Positions 1-11,728 of a stretch of DNA of 64,000 nucleotides are shown here, piece by piece; within the stretch, counting starts at the first letter, position 1; each line of letters begins with the position of its first letter. Position numbers and translations under genes: made by a program. The notes under the pieces were generated by a model that was given only the letters and a program-made list of their open reading frames with translations, did no database searches and was not told where the DNA came from. Location: positions 8,798-72,797 of the forward strand of contig NZ_QPIJ01000008.1 of assembly GCF_003336665.1 (NCBI RefSeq), written 5' to 3'. The stretch comes from Vreelandella rituensis (GTDB lineage Bacteria; Pseudomonadota; Gammaproteobacteria; Pseudomonadales; Halomonadaceae).

Positions 1-1016
1 TTGTTCAGGCTGCGGTTAAGCCCGGATTTGGCCCTTGCCCCATTTTTAAGAGTCTGGCGGCCTTGGGTTTGCTTCTTTGCCCGCCTGGTCATCGCCTTGA
101 GTTTGAGGTCTTCCACACAGATGATCTCGCCTGACGTTTCCACGACGTTCCGCGACACGCGATGCGCGAAATTTCGGCGCAGTCGACGAATCTTGCCATG
201 CAGGGTGGCTATCTGGTTGGCGAGATGACGCTGATTGTTCGACGCGCAGCGCCGGGACTTATTGCCGTTGCGACGCTTCTTGCCACTGAGGGCTGCCTGG
301 AGCCGCTTGATCCGGTCGTTATGTCGTCGAAGCTGGCGCTTTTCTTCCGGGGTGTAGTCGAAGATCGTGCCATTGCAGGCCTGAAGGGGGCGGGCAACAC
401 CGCCGTCCAGGCCGGTGATATAACCCAGCAGCTTGTCGTCATCGAGGTACGCAACGTCGTTGAGTAGCGCCTCGTTGTCAGGGTAGGTCTGACCATCATC
501 CAGTGAGCCGGAGAACGTGAAGCTGCGTCCCTGGCGGCTGATGACAAACTGCTTGCTCAGTGATGCGTACGAATAAGGCACGGTGATAGAAAACAGCTTG
601 GTGCGCTTCCTGGTTGCCGAGTCATAGATCGTCACCTGAGTCTTGTCGTTTGCGACAGGCTGAAGATCAAACAACTCCTGGGTGATGATACAGCTACGTT
701 TATTGTTTCGGCCTTTGACCTTGGGAAACCTGGAAATCCCTTTTCGGGCGGCTTCCGCATCGGCATAGGCCGAGCTGGCGGCGTTACGCAGGATTTGAAC
801 GGGTATGTCTTTCAGGAAGGCAACGTCAGGGGCTTGCTTGATCGGGGCGTACGCCTGGTTGATCTCGGTCCCTCGGCCTTGCGCCAGCAAGTCACGATAC
901 TCACGCACCTTATAGTTACGCAGCACATTCGCGCCACCTATCCATTGAGCAAAGGCGGTCGCCTGTCGTGAAGACAGGCGATCCGAAATGCTTAATGAAA
1001 AACCGCGCTGTGCCAT
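1..1016 (-). CDS. tnpB: IS200/IS605-family TnpB (OrfB) RNA-guided nuclease, cut by window edge
   Basis: Reading the minus strand from an ATG at 1016-1014 gives one open frame of about 338 codons to the window edge with no stop. It carries the TnpB signatures: a RuvC-I block GYITGLDGGVARP with the acidic residue at about D204, and a RuvC-II block VEDLKLKAM with the glutamate at about E302, followed by the basic stretch RAKSGLNRSL. TnpB proteins are RuvC-type nucleases guided by an RNA made from the element's end, and help keep IS605 elements in place. The third RuvC aspartate, the zinc ribbon and the guide-RNA region lie beyond the window. It is divergent from tnpA, with 68 bases between their starts. 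No frameshift was seen in the visible part, so it may be intact. Confidence 0.88.
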   Translation of the reverse strand, partial: MAQRGFSLSISDRLSSRQATAFAQWIGGANVLRNYKVREYRDLLAQGRGTEINQAYAPIKQAPDVAFLKDIPVQILRNAASSAYADAEAARKGISRFPKVKGRNNKRSCIITQELFDLQPVANDKTQVTIYDSATRKRTKLFSITVPYSYASLSKQFVISRQGRSFTFSGSLDDGQTYPDNEALLNDVAYLDDDKLLGYITGLDGGVARPLQACNGTIFDYTPEEKRQLRRHNDRIKRLQAALSGKKRRNGNKSRRCASNNQRHLANQIATLHGKIRRLRRNFAHRVSRNVVETSGEIICVEDLKLKAMTRRAKKQTQGRQTLKNGARAKSGLNRSLN

Positions 1017-1084
1017 AAGGGACCTGGTTGCATAAACAGGACAATGGTTCCAGGCTAGCGCCATCCCCCTAATGAGTCAAGACT

Positions 1085-1543
1085 ATGAGTGACGAGTACC
1101 CCTGGAGAACTGGCAGGTCATGCGCTTACCGACTTCACTACCACCTTGTCTTTGTCCCGAAATATCGGCGCGATGTCTTCACCGAGTCGATGCTGGTCCG
1201 TTTGGACGCGGTGTTGCGCGAAACCTGTGAGCAAATGCAGGGCGAATTGATCGAGTTTAACGGCGAGGCCGACCATCTCCACCTGCTGGTCATCTGCCCA
1301 CCACAGAAAGCCCTGTCTCACTTTATCGGCAAGCTCAAAGGCAAGGGTGCTTACGTGATACGCAAGGCGTTTGCACAAGACATCGCCGACAAACGCTGGG
1401 GCAGCCAGTTCTGGTCACCGTCCTACTGCGTCGTCAGTTGCGGGGGCGCACCGCTGGATATCGTGACGCATTACATCACCGACCAGCAGCGCCCCACCTC
1501 CGAGAAAGGTGAACAACAATTGCGGCGGCTACGCCGCCGATAG
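1085..1543 (+). CDS. tnpA: IS200/IS605-family TnpA transposase (Y1 HUH)
   Basis: This 152-residue protein matches the full length of IS200-like single-strand transposases. The HUH metal-binding motif is HLH at residues 64-66 within EADHLHLLV, and the catalytic tyrosine is Y130 in VTHYITDQQ, with the helper Gln at 134. TnpA nicks and joins single-stranded element ends at hairpins. The start at 1085 fits the family N-terminus (YRLHYHLVFVPKYRR at 15-29). All catalytic residues are present, so it looks active. Its last codons lie inside a palindrome that probably belongs to the element end. Confidence 0.93.
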   Translation: MSDEYPWRTGRSCAYRLHYHLVFVPKYRRDVFTESMLVRLDAVLRETCEQMQGELIEFNGEADHLHLLVICPPQKALSHFIGKLKGKGAYVIRKAFAQDIADKRWGSQFWSPSYCVVSCGGAPLDIVTHYITDQQRPTSEKGEQQLRRLRRR

Positions 1544-1559
1544 CGGCCTTCCCTGGCCG
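1522..1559. repeat. Two adjacent hairpins at the probable IS end
   Basis: GCGGCG (1522-1527), loop GCTA, CGCCGC (1532-1537) form a perfect 6-bp stem. Just after it, CGGCC (1544-1548), a 6-base loop and GGCCG (1555-1559) form a second stem. The first overlaps the end of tnpA and the second follows its stop. IS200/IS605 transposases recognise subterminal hairpins, so this is the likely left end of the element. The exact cleavage site cannot be fixed because the other end is outside the window. Confidence 0.45.
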
Positions 1560-1677
1560 ATCCGGCTTGACTCGAAGCTAAAGCAACCGAGATTGCGCCG
1601 GGGTTGGTTCAAAGATAGTATTTCGAAAGCGGCGAAAGGTAGACTGGTGGGACCGACTCGCCTCAAGGCATCACTCC

Positions 1678-2877
1678 ATGCTTGTTTCTTTGCTCACGCG
1701 CCATCCTCTTGCCACCATCGTCATTGCGCAACTTTTCGGCACCTCATTGTGGTTCAGCGTCAATGGCGTGGGGTTGGCCTTGAGCGAGGCTGTCGGCTTG
1801 AGCGAACGGGGCCTGGGGCTGCTTACCATCGCCGTCCAGGCGGGCTTCATCAGCGGTACCTTGATGATCGCCACCACCGGGCTTGCCGACAGAGTACAGG
1901 CCAGCCGGTTGTTCGCCTGCTCCGCCGTGGCCGGTGCCTTATGCAACGCCGCTTTCATCGACATGGCCGAATCGCTTTCTCTTGCGGTGATTGCGCGATT
2001 TTTTACCGGTCTGTGCCTGGCCGGCATTTACCCCTTGGGCATGAAACTGGTGGTCAGCTGGACACCCAGCCACGCCGGCGCGGCACTCGGCTGGCTGGTG
2101 GGCATGTTGACCCTGGGCACCGCTTCCCCACACTTGTTGCGCGGTCTCACCCTGGCGCTACCCTGGCAGTGGCCGCTGCTGTTGGCCTCGCTTCTGGCTT
2201 TGATTGCCGCCGTGCTGATCTTGCGTCTTGGTGATGGTCCGCACCTGCCCGGTCCCGCTAAGGGAGGCCGCCCCTGGGTAGGGCTTGCAGCGTTTCGAGT
2301 CAACAATTTTCGCGCGACGGCCCTGGGTTATTTCGGCCATTGCTGGGAGCTGTATGCTTTCTGGGCGCTGGTGCCTTATCTGGTCAGTCGTGAAGTCGCA
2401 CGGTTAGGTTGGGATCCTTCCTGGCTGCCCTGGCTTGCGTTTCTGGTGATCGCCCTTGGCCTTCCCGGCTGTGTCGGTGGCGGTTGGCTGAGCCGTCGCA
2501 TGGGCAGTGACCGCGTGGCCGTCGGCGCCCTGGCGGTTTCCGGCACGCTATGCCTGGTCTACCCCTTTCTCGGCGGCTCCTCGCCCCTGCTGTTGCTGGG
2601 GTTGTTGGCTATTTGGGGGCTTTGCGTGATTGCCGACTCACCCCAGTTTTCCGCCCTGGCTTCTGTCACCGCACCGCGTGAACGCCTGGGCGCGGCGCTG
2701 GCGATCATGAATGCCATCGGTTTTGCTCTGACCATTCCCGCCATCGCCCTGACCACCACGCTCTGGTCAAGCCAGCAACTGGCGGTTTTATGGTGGCTGC
2801 TTCCCGGCCCAGTACTGGGACTGTTGGCCATGCGCTTCTACAGCCCTGGTCGCGCCATCGCAACCTCAAGCGCTTGA
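1678..2877 (+). CDS. MFS transporter
   Basis: The 399-residue protein is almost wholly hydrophobic, with about 12 predicted membrane segments. It has an MFS-like arrangement: an N-terminal half, a central polar loop near GDGPHLPGPAKGG (about residue 180), then a second half. The loop between helices 2 and 3 reads GLADRVQASR, a degenerate form of the MFS G-x-x-x-D-R motif. Major facilitator proteins move small solutes using the proton or solute gradient across the inner membrane. The substrate cannot be told from sequence. It lies alone between the IS element and a small RMF-like gene. An AAGG lies a short distance before the ATG. Confidence 0.82.
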   Translation: MLVSLLTRHPLATIVIAQLFGTSLWFSVNGVGLALSEAVGLSERGLGLLTIAVQAGFISGTLMIATTGLADRVQASRLFACSAVAGALCNAAFIDMAESLSLAVIARFFTGLCLAGIYPLGMKLVVSWTPSHAGAALGWLVGMLTLGTASPHLLRGLTLALPWQWPLLLASLLALIAAVLILRLGDGPHLPGPAKGGRPWVGLAAFRVNNFRATALGYFGHCWELYAFWALVPYLVSREVARLGWDPSWLPWLAFLVIALGLPGCVGGGWLSRRMGSDRVAVGALAVSGTLCLVYPFLGGSSPLLLLGLLAIWGLCVIADSPQFSALASVTAPRERLGAALAIMNAIGFALTIPAIALTTTLWSSQQLAVLWWLLPGPVLGLLAMRFYSPGRAIATSSA

Positions 2878-3040
2878 TTGCGGATTACATTTTAGCGAAT
2901 CTTCCTTGTAAAACGTTTTTCAATCAAGACGGCGGCACGTCAACCTTACATTGCACTGCAAAATAAATAAAAACTCGTTTAAACTAAGAAACTAGTACCA
3001 AGGAGCTTAATAGACTTAGTAACAAAGTTGGGGAGCTAAC

Positions 3041-3259
3041 ATGTACCGCCGCATTTACCGCAACGCCTGGATCCAAGGTTTCCTGGATGGCGAACGAGGC
3101 AAGCGTCATCAAACGTTGAAAGGTATCCCAGGGTTTCGCTACACCAACGGATGGATTGAAGGACACGCAAAACTGCTCGGCTATGGGTACCGCCGGCGGT
3201 ACGCCACTGAAAAAGAAATCGAGCAAACGCGCGTTTTTCCCAATACAGCGACTCGCTGA
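3041..3259 (+). CDS. Small RMF-like basic protein
   Basis: A 72-residue basic protein. The pattern R-x-A-x-x-x-G-F-x-x-G-x-x-G at residues 7-20, followed by P-G-F and then NGWIEG near residue 45, resembles ribosome modulation factor, in which R-A-x-x-x-G-Y-x-x-G is followed by CP and GWREG. RMF helps dimerise and silence 70S ribosomes in stationary phase. The cysteine usual before the RMF proline is missing and the C-terminus is longer, so it may be a divergent paralogue. A GGGGAG ribosome site sits seven bases before the ATG, and the upstream 100 bases are unusually A/T-rich, as is common for strongly regulated small genes. The assignment is by eye. Confidence 0.55.
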   Translation: MYRRIYRNAWIQGFLDGERGKRHQTLKGIPGFRYTNGWIEGHAKLLGYGYRRRYATEKEIEQTRVFPNTATR

Positions 3260-3288
3260 CTACCCACTTCTATCCTGTAGCGACTCAC

Positions 3289-3309
3289 CAAAGCCCTTGT
3301 TGGGCTTTG
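3289..3309 (+). terminator. Weak hairpin between the RMF-like gene and valS
   Basis: CAAAGCCC (3289-3296), loop TTGTT, GGGCTTTG (3302-3309) is a perfect 8-bp stem ending in CTTTG. There is no further T-run, so it is a weak intrinsic terminator candidate for the small upstream gene. Confidence 0.4.
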
Positions 3310-3425
3310 CCCCCTGACGCCACTGCCTCTCCCGCGCTATACTTGGCGCCATTTTTCGGAACGTTTCCGCCCATTCGATTCGATGCTCCGTTGGCGCGGG
3401 GTATCTTTGTTGCGAGCCGCTATTC

Positions 3426-6323
<2,898 letters not shown>

Positions 6324-6351
6324 AGCCATCAGCAGCCTTATCCTTGCATTT

Positions 6352-6376
6352 ACGCCCGCACCCTTGGTGCGGGCGT
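6352..6376 (+). terminator. Terminator downstream of valS
   Basis: ACGCCCGCACC (6352-6362), loop CTT, GGTGCGGGCGT (6366-6376) is a perfect 11-bp GC-rich stem about 30 bases after the valS stop. It is followed by ATTGGTTTGG, a modest T-rich tail. Confidence 0.7.
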
Positions 6377-6686
6377 ATTGGTTTGGATGGCATCATGCCG
6401 TCGAACCTCTATTTCACCCTCCTTTCTTCCGAGCATAGTCCATTCAGGAAAATGAATTAACTAGGCTATGCTCGACAAGCTGTGCGTTCCTTCCAATCAT
6501 AACGGTTGATTTTTGTTGCTTTTGCTTGGAAGCCCCTCCCTCCTTTACTACGTTAATGGAGTAGGTTCGGCTTACCTGCTTTAGCTTGAGTTACTTGGTT
6601 TATTGCGCGCTGCCTCAGCGTAATAATAATCAACCAAAATGAGGATTACCCGTTCAGGAGCTTATTCTGCTCAAGGAGACAGAGGG
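6377..6686. other. Intergenic region before the ATP-grasp gene
   Basis: About 310 bases with no convincing gene. It is more A/T-rich than the surrounding DNA and ends in a good ribosome site (AAGGAGA). It presumably holds the promoter for the ligase/hydrolase pair, but I cannot point to a clear -35/-10 pair. No RNA gene or repeat was recognised. Confidence 0.5.
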
Positions 6687-7979
6687 ATGAAACGCAATGT
6701 ATTTGTCATCGCCTTGGAAGAGCAGCAACGTAAGGAATTCCAGACAATACGGCGAGCCCAGGCGTTTAATCTTTACGGTGTACTGGATGTCGCCACGGCG
6801 GTTGAGTCGGCCGATAAGTTTTCCTTTAATGAGCTTTTAGAAAAAGCCAGAAAGGAAATTGCGAGCCATGAATGTTCAGTGGATGCGATTGTAGCCCACT
6901 GGGATTTTCCCACGAGTGTCATGGTTCCCTTGCTCTGTAAAGAGCAACGCATTCCCTCGCCCTCTGTGGAAAGCGTCCTTAAATGTGAACATAAATACTG
7001 GAGTCGTCTTGAACAGAACAAGGTAATTCCTGAATGCGTACCTGACTTCTGTAGTATTAACCCTTTCGAAAAAGACCCCTTTGACCAAGTCACCTTGGAC
7101 TACCCGTTCTGGCTAAAGCCCGTCAAAGCTTTCTCGTCACAGCTGGGTTTCAAGATAGAGAACAAGCAACAATTCGACGAAGCGATAAATACCATGCGTG
7201 ATGACATTCGTCATTTCGGCGACCCCTTCAATGAAGCCCTTGACAAGGTTGAGCTACCGCCTGAGATAGAGGAGCGGGATGGCAATACCTGCATTGCGGA
7301 AAAGTTGATAGATGGGGTACAAGCTGCTCCTGAAGGGACGATGTTTCATGGGGAATTCAATGTGCATGGCATTATCTCCCAGCCCTGCAGCACGGATTCC
7401 GGTCTCTTCGATCGTTTGGAATACCCCAGCAATCTTCCTGAAAACATCCACCGCCGGATGATTCTCGCTTGCAAGAAGTTTCTTAAGCATATTGATTTCG
7501 ACAATGGCTGTTTCAATGCAGAATTCATGTGGGATGAAAATGACGACAAATTATGGCTGATAGAAGTCAATACGCGAATCTCCCAGTCGCATAGCGAAAT
7601 ATTCATCATGGTGGACGGCATGAGTAACCATGAAGTAGCGATTGATATCGCTCTTGGTGAGCGGCCCTCCCTACCTAATCGTGAAGGGCCATACCCGGTA
7701 GCCGCCAAATGTTACATCCCTTACCAAAAAAAGGATGGAATTGTCACCGGGCTGCCCACGCAAGAAGAGATAGAAAAACTAAAAAACAGATTCCCCGGCC
7801 TTATTGTCAAGTTTACCGTCGAGAAAGGAACCCGGCTTAGTGAACTCGTCAATCAAAATGCCTTTTGTTATCAGTTAGGCACATTATTCATTCCAGCGGA
7901 AAGTCACGAACAGCTTAATGAGCGCTATATGGCTTGCCTGGAGGCACTTGAGTTCAAGATCGACCCTATTCATCAATGA
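6687..7979 (+). CDS. ATP-grasp domain ligase of unknown substrate
   Basis: The 430-residue protein has the ATP-grasp layout: an N-terminal pre-ATP domain (to about 110), a lysine-bearing strand in YPFWLKPVKAFSS (about 145), and the metal-binding block NAEFMWDE followed by LIEVNTRISQSHS (about 290-310), where the Glu and Asn bind magnesium. ATP-grasp enzymes join a carboxylate to an amine or thiol through an acyl-phosphate. The ATG at 6687 is preferred over an in-frame ATG at 6639 because AAGGAGA lies just before it. The stop is 16 bases before the hydrolase start, so the two are probably co-transcribed. Codon use (many AAA, GAA, ATA) is more A/T-rich than in valS, hinting at transfer. Substrates are unknown; amino acids or small peptides are a guess. 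Confidence 0.85.
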   Translation: MKRNVFVIALEEQQRKEFQTIRRAQAFNLYGVLDVATAVESADKFSFNELLEKARKEIASHECSVDAIVAHWDFPTSVMVPLLCKEQRIPSPSVESVLKCEHKYWSRLEQNKVIPECVPDFCSINPFEKDPFDQVTLDYPFWLKPVKAFSSQLGFKIENKQQFDEAINTMRDDIRHFGDPFNEALDKVELPPEIEERDGNTCIAEKLIDGVQAAPEGTMFHGEFNVHGIISQPCSTDSGLFDRLEYPSNLPENIHRRMILACKKFLKHIDFDNGCFNAEFMWDENDDKLWLIEVNTRISQSHSEIFIMVDGMSNHEVAIDIALGERPSLPNREGPYPVAAKCYIPYQKKDGIVTGLPTQEEIEKLKNRFPGLIVKFTVEKGTRLSELVNQNAFCYQLGTLFIPAESHEQLNERYMACLEALEFKIDPIHQ

Positions 7980-7995
7980 ATCTCAAGGAGGTATA

Positions 7996-10038
7996 ATGAA
8001 GGACATATCTTCCTATTCCTACAAGACGGAAATCATAGAAAACGTCTTTATCCCCATGCGGGATGGAGCCCGACTCGCCGCACGCATATGGTTGCCGGAA
8101 AGCGCCCACAATGAACCATTACCGGCGATAATGGAATATATCCCCTACCGTAAACGCGACCTTACCCGAGGCCGAGATGCCACGAACCATAGCTATATGG
8201 CAGGCCATGGCTATGTATGTGTCAGGGTGGATCTTCGTGGCAGCGGCGACTCCGATGGCATCATCACGGATGAATATACCCAGCAGGAACGAGAAGATGG
8301 CGTGGATGCGATTGCCTGGATCGCCAAGCAGCCCTGGTGTGATGGAAATGTCGGGATGATGGGGATTTCCTGGGGCGGCTTCAATAGTTTGCAAGTGGCG
8401 GCGAAACAACCCCCCGAGTTAAAGGCGATAATCAGCCTATGTTCCAGCGACGATTTATATGCGGATAACATGCACTACATGGGAGGCTGTCTACTCGGCG
8501 ATAACTTATCCGAAGCGACGGTCATGTTCGCGTTCAACTCTCTTCCACCCGACCCGCATATCGTCGGAGACCGGTGGCGCGACATGTGGTTTGAACGCAT
8601 GGAATCCAGCGGGTTGTGGCTGGAAGCCTGGCTGAAAAATCAGCGACGTAATGACTATTGGTCGAGCGCCTCCGTTTGTGAGCATTACGATGCCATTCAG
8701 TGCCCGGTATATGCCATTGGCGGTTGGGCCGATGGCTTCACCAATACCGTCTTGCGCTTGCTTAAACATCTGGAAGTGCCACGTAAAGGGCTTATCGGCC
8801 CCTGGGGACACAAATATCCTCACCAGGGGATGCCCGGTCCGGCGATTGGCTTTCTCCAGGAGGCATTGAGATGGTGGGACTATTGGTTGAAAGGAAAAGA
8901 CAACGGCATCATGGAGGAACCACCGCTGCGCGCCTGGTTACAGGATAGTATTCCTCCCGATACGTCATATGAAGAACGCCCGGGCAGATGGATCAGTGAG
9001 CCCGGCTGGCCTTCGGCTAACATTCACGAGACGAATTACACTTTGGGCAATGCCACTCTGTCACGAAGTGAAAGCCACACCTCTCCTGGGAAAGAAAATC
9101 CACAAGAGGAAATACTGGCGGTCCAATCCCCACTGAGTGTAGGACTGTTTGCCGGTAAATGGTGCTCTTATGCCGCTACCCCTGATTTACCGGGAGATCA
9201 GCGGGAAGAAGATGGGGGGTCGCTTATCTTCACGACGGCGCCTCTTGAAGAACCCCTCGAAATATTCGGTATGCCAACGCTTACGCTTGAGCTTTCAGCG
9301 GACAAACCTCAAGGCATGGTGGCGGTCCGTCTTTCCGATGTCGCGCCTAGCGGAAAGGCCACGCGCGTCACCTATGGGCTGCTAAATTTATCGCATCGTG
9401 ACAGCGATTCCGCTCCCCAACCGATGACCCCGCATCAGCGCTACCGTGTCAAGGTTTCCTTGAATGGAATAGCCCAACGATTCCCGGCGAAACATCAGCT
9501 AAGAGTGTCGGTTTCCACCTCTTATTGGCCCTTGGCATGGCTTCCTCCCGAACCCGTTAAACTTAACGTTTACCCGGAAAGCAGCGTCCTGACCCTACCC
9601 GTACGTCCACCCAGAAAAGAGGACGAATCCTTGGTGGACTTTGCCGAGCCGGAAGGCGGGCAGCCGCTTGCCACCACGACTCTTCAACCTAGTGAGCATA
9701 ACTGGTTGTTACATCGTGACCTTGCTGCAAAAACGTCCACCCTGGAAGTGGTCAATGACCAGGGTAATTTTCGTATCGATGATATCGGCACGGAAATCCA
9801 CCGTAGCACCCGTGAATGGTACTCCACAGAGGACGATAACTTCAGCTCCGCGCGAGGTGAAACCTATACAGAGCGAGCTTTTTGGCGTGAAGATTGGAAT
9901 GCGGAAGTCTATACCCGCACAATACTAAGCTGCTCGAACGAAAACTTTTACATTCACGCCCAGCTCGATGCTTACGAAGACGATTACCGGGTTTTCTCTA
10001 AAAACTGGGAAATGGTCATCCCTCGAGACAACATCTAG
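7996..10038 (+). CDS. CocE/NonD-family alpha/beta hydrolase (X-Pro dipeptidyl-peptidase S15 type)
   Basis: The 680-residue protein has the S15/CocE core and C-terminal jelly-roll domain. The nucleophile elbow is GISWGG with S125. The acid is probably the Asp in GGWADGFTN and the base the His in GPWGHKYPHQG. An early GSGDSDG loop is also typical. The family cleaves acyl-proline peptides, cocaine-type esters or glutaryl/acyl side chains. No signal peptide is evident, so a cytoplasmic enzyme is expected. The ATG at 7996 follows AAGGAGGT at good spacing. It lies directly after the ATP-grasp ligase and shares its lower GC, so the pair may make and break the same amide or ester. The natural substrate cannot be read from sequence. 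Confidence 0.9.
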   Translation: MKDISSYSYKTEIIENVFIPMRDGARLAARIWLPESAHNEPLPAIMEYIPYRKRDLTRGRDATNHSYMAGHGYVCVRVDLRGSGDSDGIITDEYTQQEREDGVDAIAWIAKQPWCDGNVGMMGISWGGFNSLQVAAKQPPELKAIISLCSSDDLYADNMHYMGGCLLGDNLSEATVMFAFNSLPPDPHIVGDRWRDMWFERMESSGLWLEAWLKNQRRNDYWSSASVCEHYDAIQCPVYAIGGWADGFTNTVLRLLKHLEVPRKGLIGPWGHKYPHQGMPGPAIGFLQEALRWWDYWLKGKDNGIMEEPPLRAWLQDSIPPDTSYEERPGRWISEPGWPSANIHETNYTLGNATLSRSESHTSPGKENPQEEILAVQSPLSVGLFAGKWCSYAATPDLPGDQREEDGGSLIFTTAPLEEPLEIFGMPTLTLELSADKPQGMVAVRLSDVAPSGKATRVTYGLLNLSHRDSDSAPQPMTPHQRYRVKVSLNGIAQRFPAKHQLRVSVSTSYWPLAWLPPEPVKLNVYPESSVLTLPVRPPRKEDESLVDFAEPEGGQPLATTTLQPSEHNWLLHRDLAAKTSTLEVVNDQGNFRIDDIGTEIHRSTREWYSTEDDNFSSARGETYTERAFWREDWNAEVYTRTILSCSNENFYIHAQLDAYEDDYRVFSKNWEMVIPRDNI

Positions 10039-10085
10039 AAAGCGTAGAAGAATCGCATATTCCTTCTCCACCCGGAGCAGTCGAG

Positions 10086-11532
10086 ATGGCACGTCGAGGT
10101 CGCCCTAGATACAGACTGGGCATCTGCCGCTGGCTAGGCGTGATTTTCATCGACAAGCCAATAGCCATGCTCACCAGGATTCGCGATGCAGTCGTCGGCA
10201 GTCGCCAACGCTTGCAGGATTCTTGGCGAATCAGCCCTCCGCTGCTGTTGAGTGCAGGGTTTATGGTCTTGATTCTCTTGGGAACGGTGCTGCTCAAGCT
10301 ACCCCCCGCTGTGCACGTCCCTATTTCATGGGGCGAGGCTCTGTTTACCGCCACTTCCCCAGTCACCGTGACTGGGCTGATCGTCTCCGACACCGGTGCC
10401 ACCCTCAGTGTCTGGGGGGAAGCCGTGATTCTCATATTGATGCAGGCCGGCGGACTGGGACTCATGACTTTCGCCGTACTGGCATTGCTGTCCCTCGGCG
10501 GGCGAGTCAGGGGCAGACGCTACCTTGTCGCCACTAGCCCCTACAACGAAACCCACCCTCAGGATGTGATACGCACCGCCAAGGTGGTGGTCAAGCTGGC
10601 ACTTGTCATGGAAGGGATCGCCATTGTGCCCCTGGCACTGGTCTGGGTGCCCGAACATGGTTGGCTCAAGGGTCTCTGGTGGTCGCTTTTTCATGCTGTT
10701 TCCGCCTTCAACAATGCAGGCTTCACCCTTTCACCCGACAGCCTCATGGCCTACGCCGGGAGCCCAGCCATCAATACGGTGATCCCCGCTCTTTATCTGA
10801 TCGGAGGGCTGGGGTTCATCGTTATCATGGGAATTATCGACTTTCCCCGCAGCAGGCAGCTGGATATCAATGTCAAGGTAGTGCTCTCCGGCACCGTGGT
10901 GCTGAGTCTGCTGGGAACTGCCATGATCTACATGCTGGAGTCGGATAATCCGGCCACCCTGGCAGCGCTACCCGGGCTCTCCGATCAGCTCTGGGCCTCC
11001 TGGCTACAGGCCACGACACCGCGAACCGCAGGCTTCAACAGCCTTGATATCAGCGCCCTCACCCAGCCCACCAGCCTGGTACTGATGATGCTGATGTTCG
11101 TGGGGGGCGGGCGCCAACGGTACCGCCAGCGGCATCAAGGTGACCACCCTGCTTGTCCTGCTCGCCGCCACCTGGGCCTACCTGCGGGGTCGGCGCGAGC
11201 CCATGCTATTTTCGCAGCCTATCAAGATGACCACCCTGCTCAAGGCGCTTGCCGTAACGGTGATGGCCGTCCTCGGCATCTTCATGGGCACCCTGGCTCT
11301 CTCCATTACCGAAGACGCCGACCTGCTGTCGGTGGCGTTTGAAGCCACCTCCGCGCTTGGCACCGCTGGCCTGACCCGGGGCTTGACCACGGAGCTTTCC
11401 GGTTGGGGACAGGTCATTATCATGGTCATGATGTTCGTGGGGCGCGCATGCCCTCTGACGGTGGCCTATCTGGTCGGCTCGGCCTTTGCTCCTCCCCGAA
11501 ACGCGATGCAGTCGGAGCTACAGATTGGCTAA
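10086..11532 (+). pseudogene. TrkH/KtrB-type potassium uptake membrane subunit, frameshifted
   Basis: Two overlapping frames (10086-11342 and the frame ending at 11532) together give one TrkH/KtrB protein of about 480 residues. All four pore-loop repeats are present: TATSPVTVTG, FNNAGF, TPRTAGFN and LGTAGL. The reading frame breaks at about 11109-11111, where GGCGGGCGCC appears in place of the GGCGGCGCC that would keep GGGANGTASGIK in frame: one extra G. After the fourth pore the usual GRVGPLT reads GRACPLT. The start may be 10086 (GGAG just upstream) or the in-frame ATG at 10167. No KtrA or TrkA regulatory gene is adjacent. It is either a true pseudogene or a sequencing error in a G-rich run. 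Confidence 0.85.
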
Positions 11533-11728
11533 GATTATTGCCTTGCCATCCCTTCAGCAATTGTGATCGATGGGACTTAAAGGCGCCAAAAAATTATTTT
11601 GACGAATTTTTCCCGCCCCTGCAGTGTAAGGTCTCGCTATGCAACGACACTTAGGAGTGCCGGGCTTTTCAAGGCCGTCATTTATCAAGCCTCGAGACAG
11701 TAGCTTTTCACGGACAACAGACGTTTCT

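Noticed and set aside
6639-6686. N-terminal extension of the ATP-grasp protein
   Set aside because: A much better ribosome site (AAGGAGA) lies just before the ATG at 6687, and the extra residues look random.
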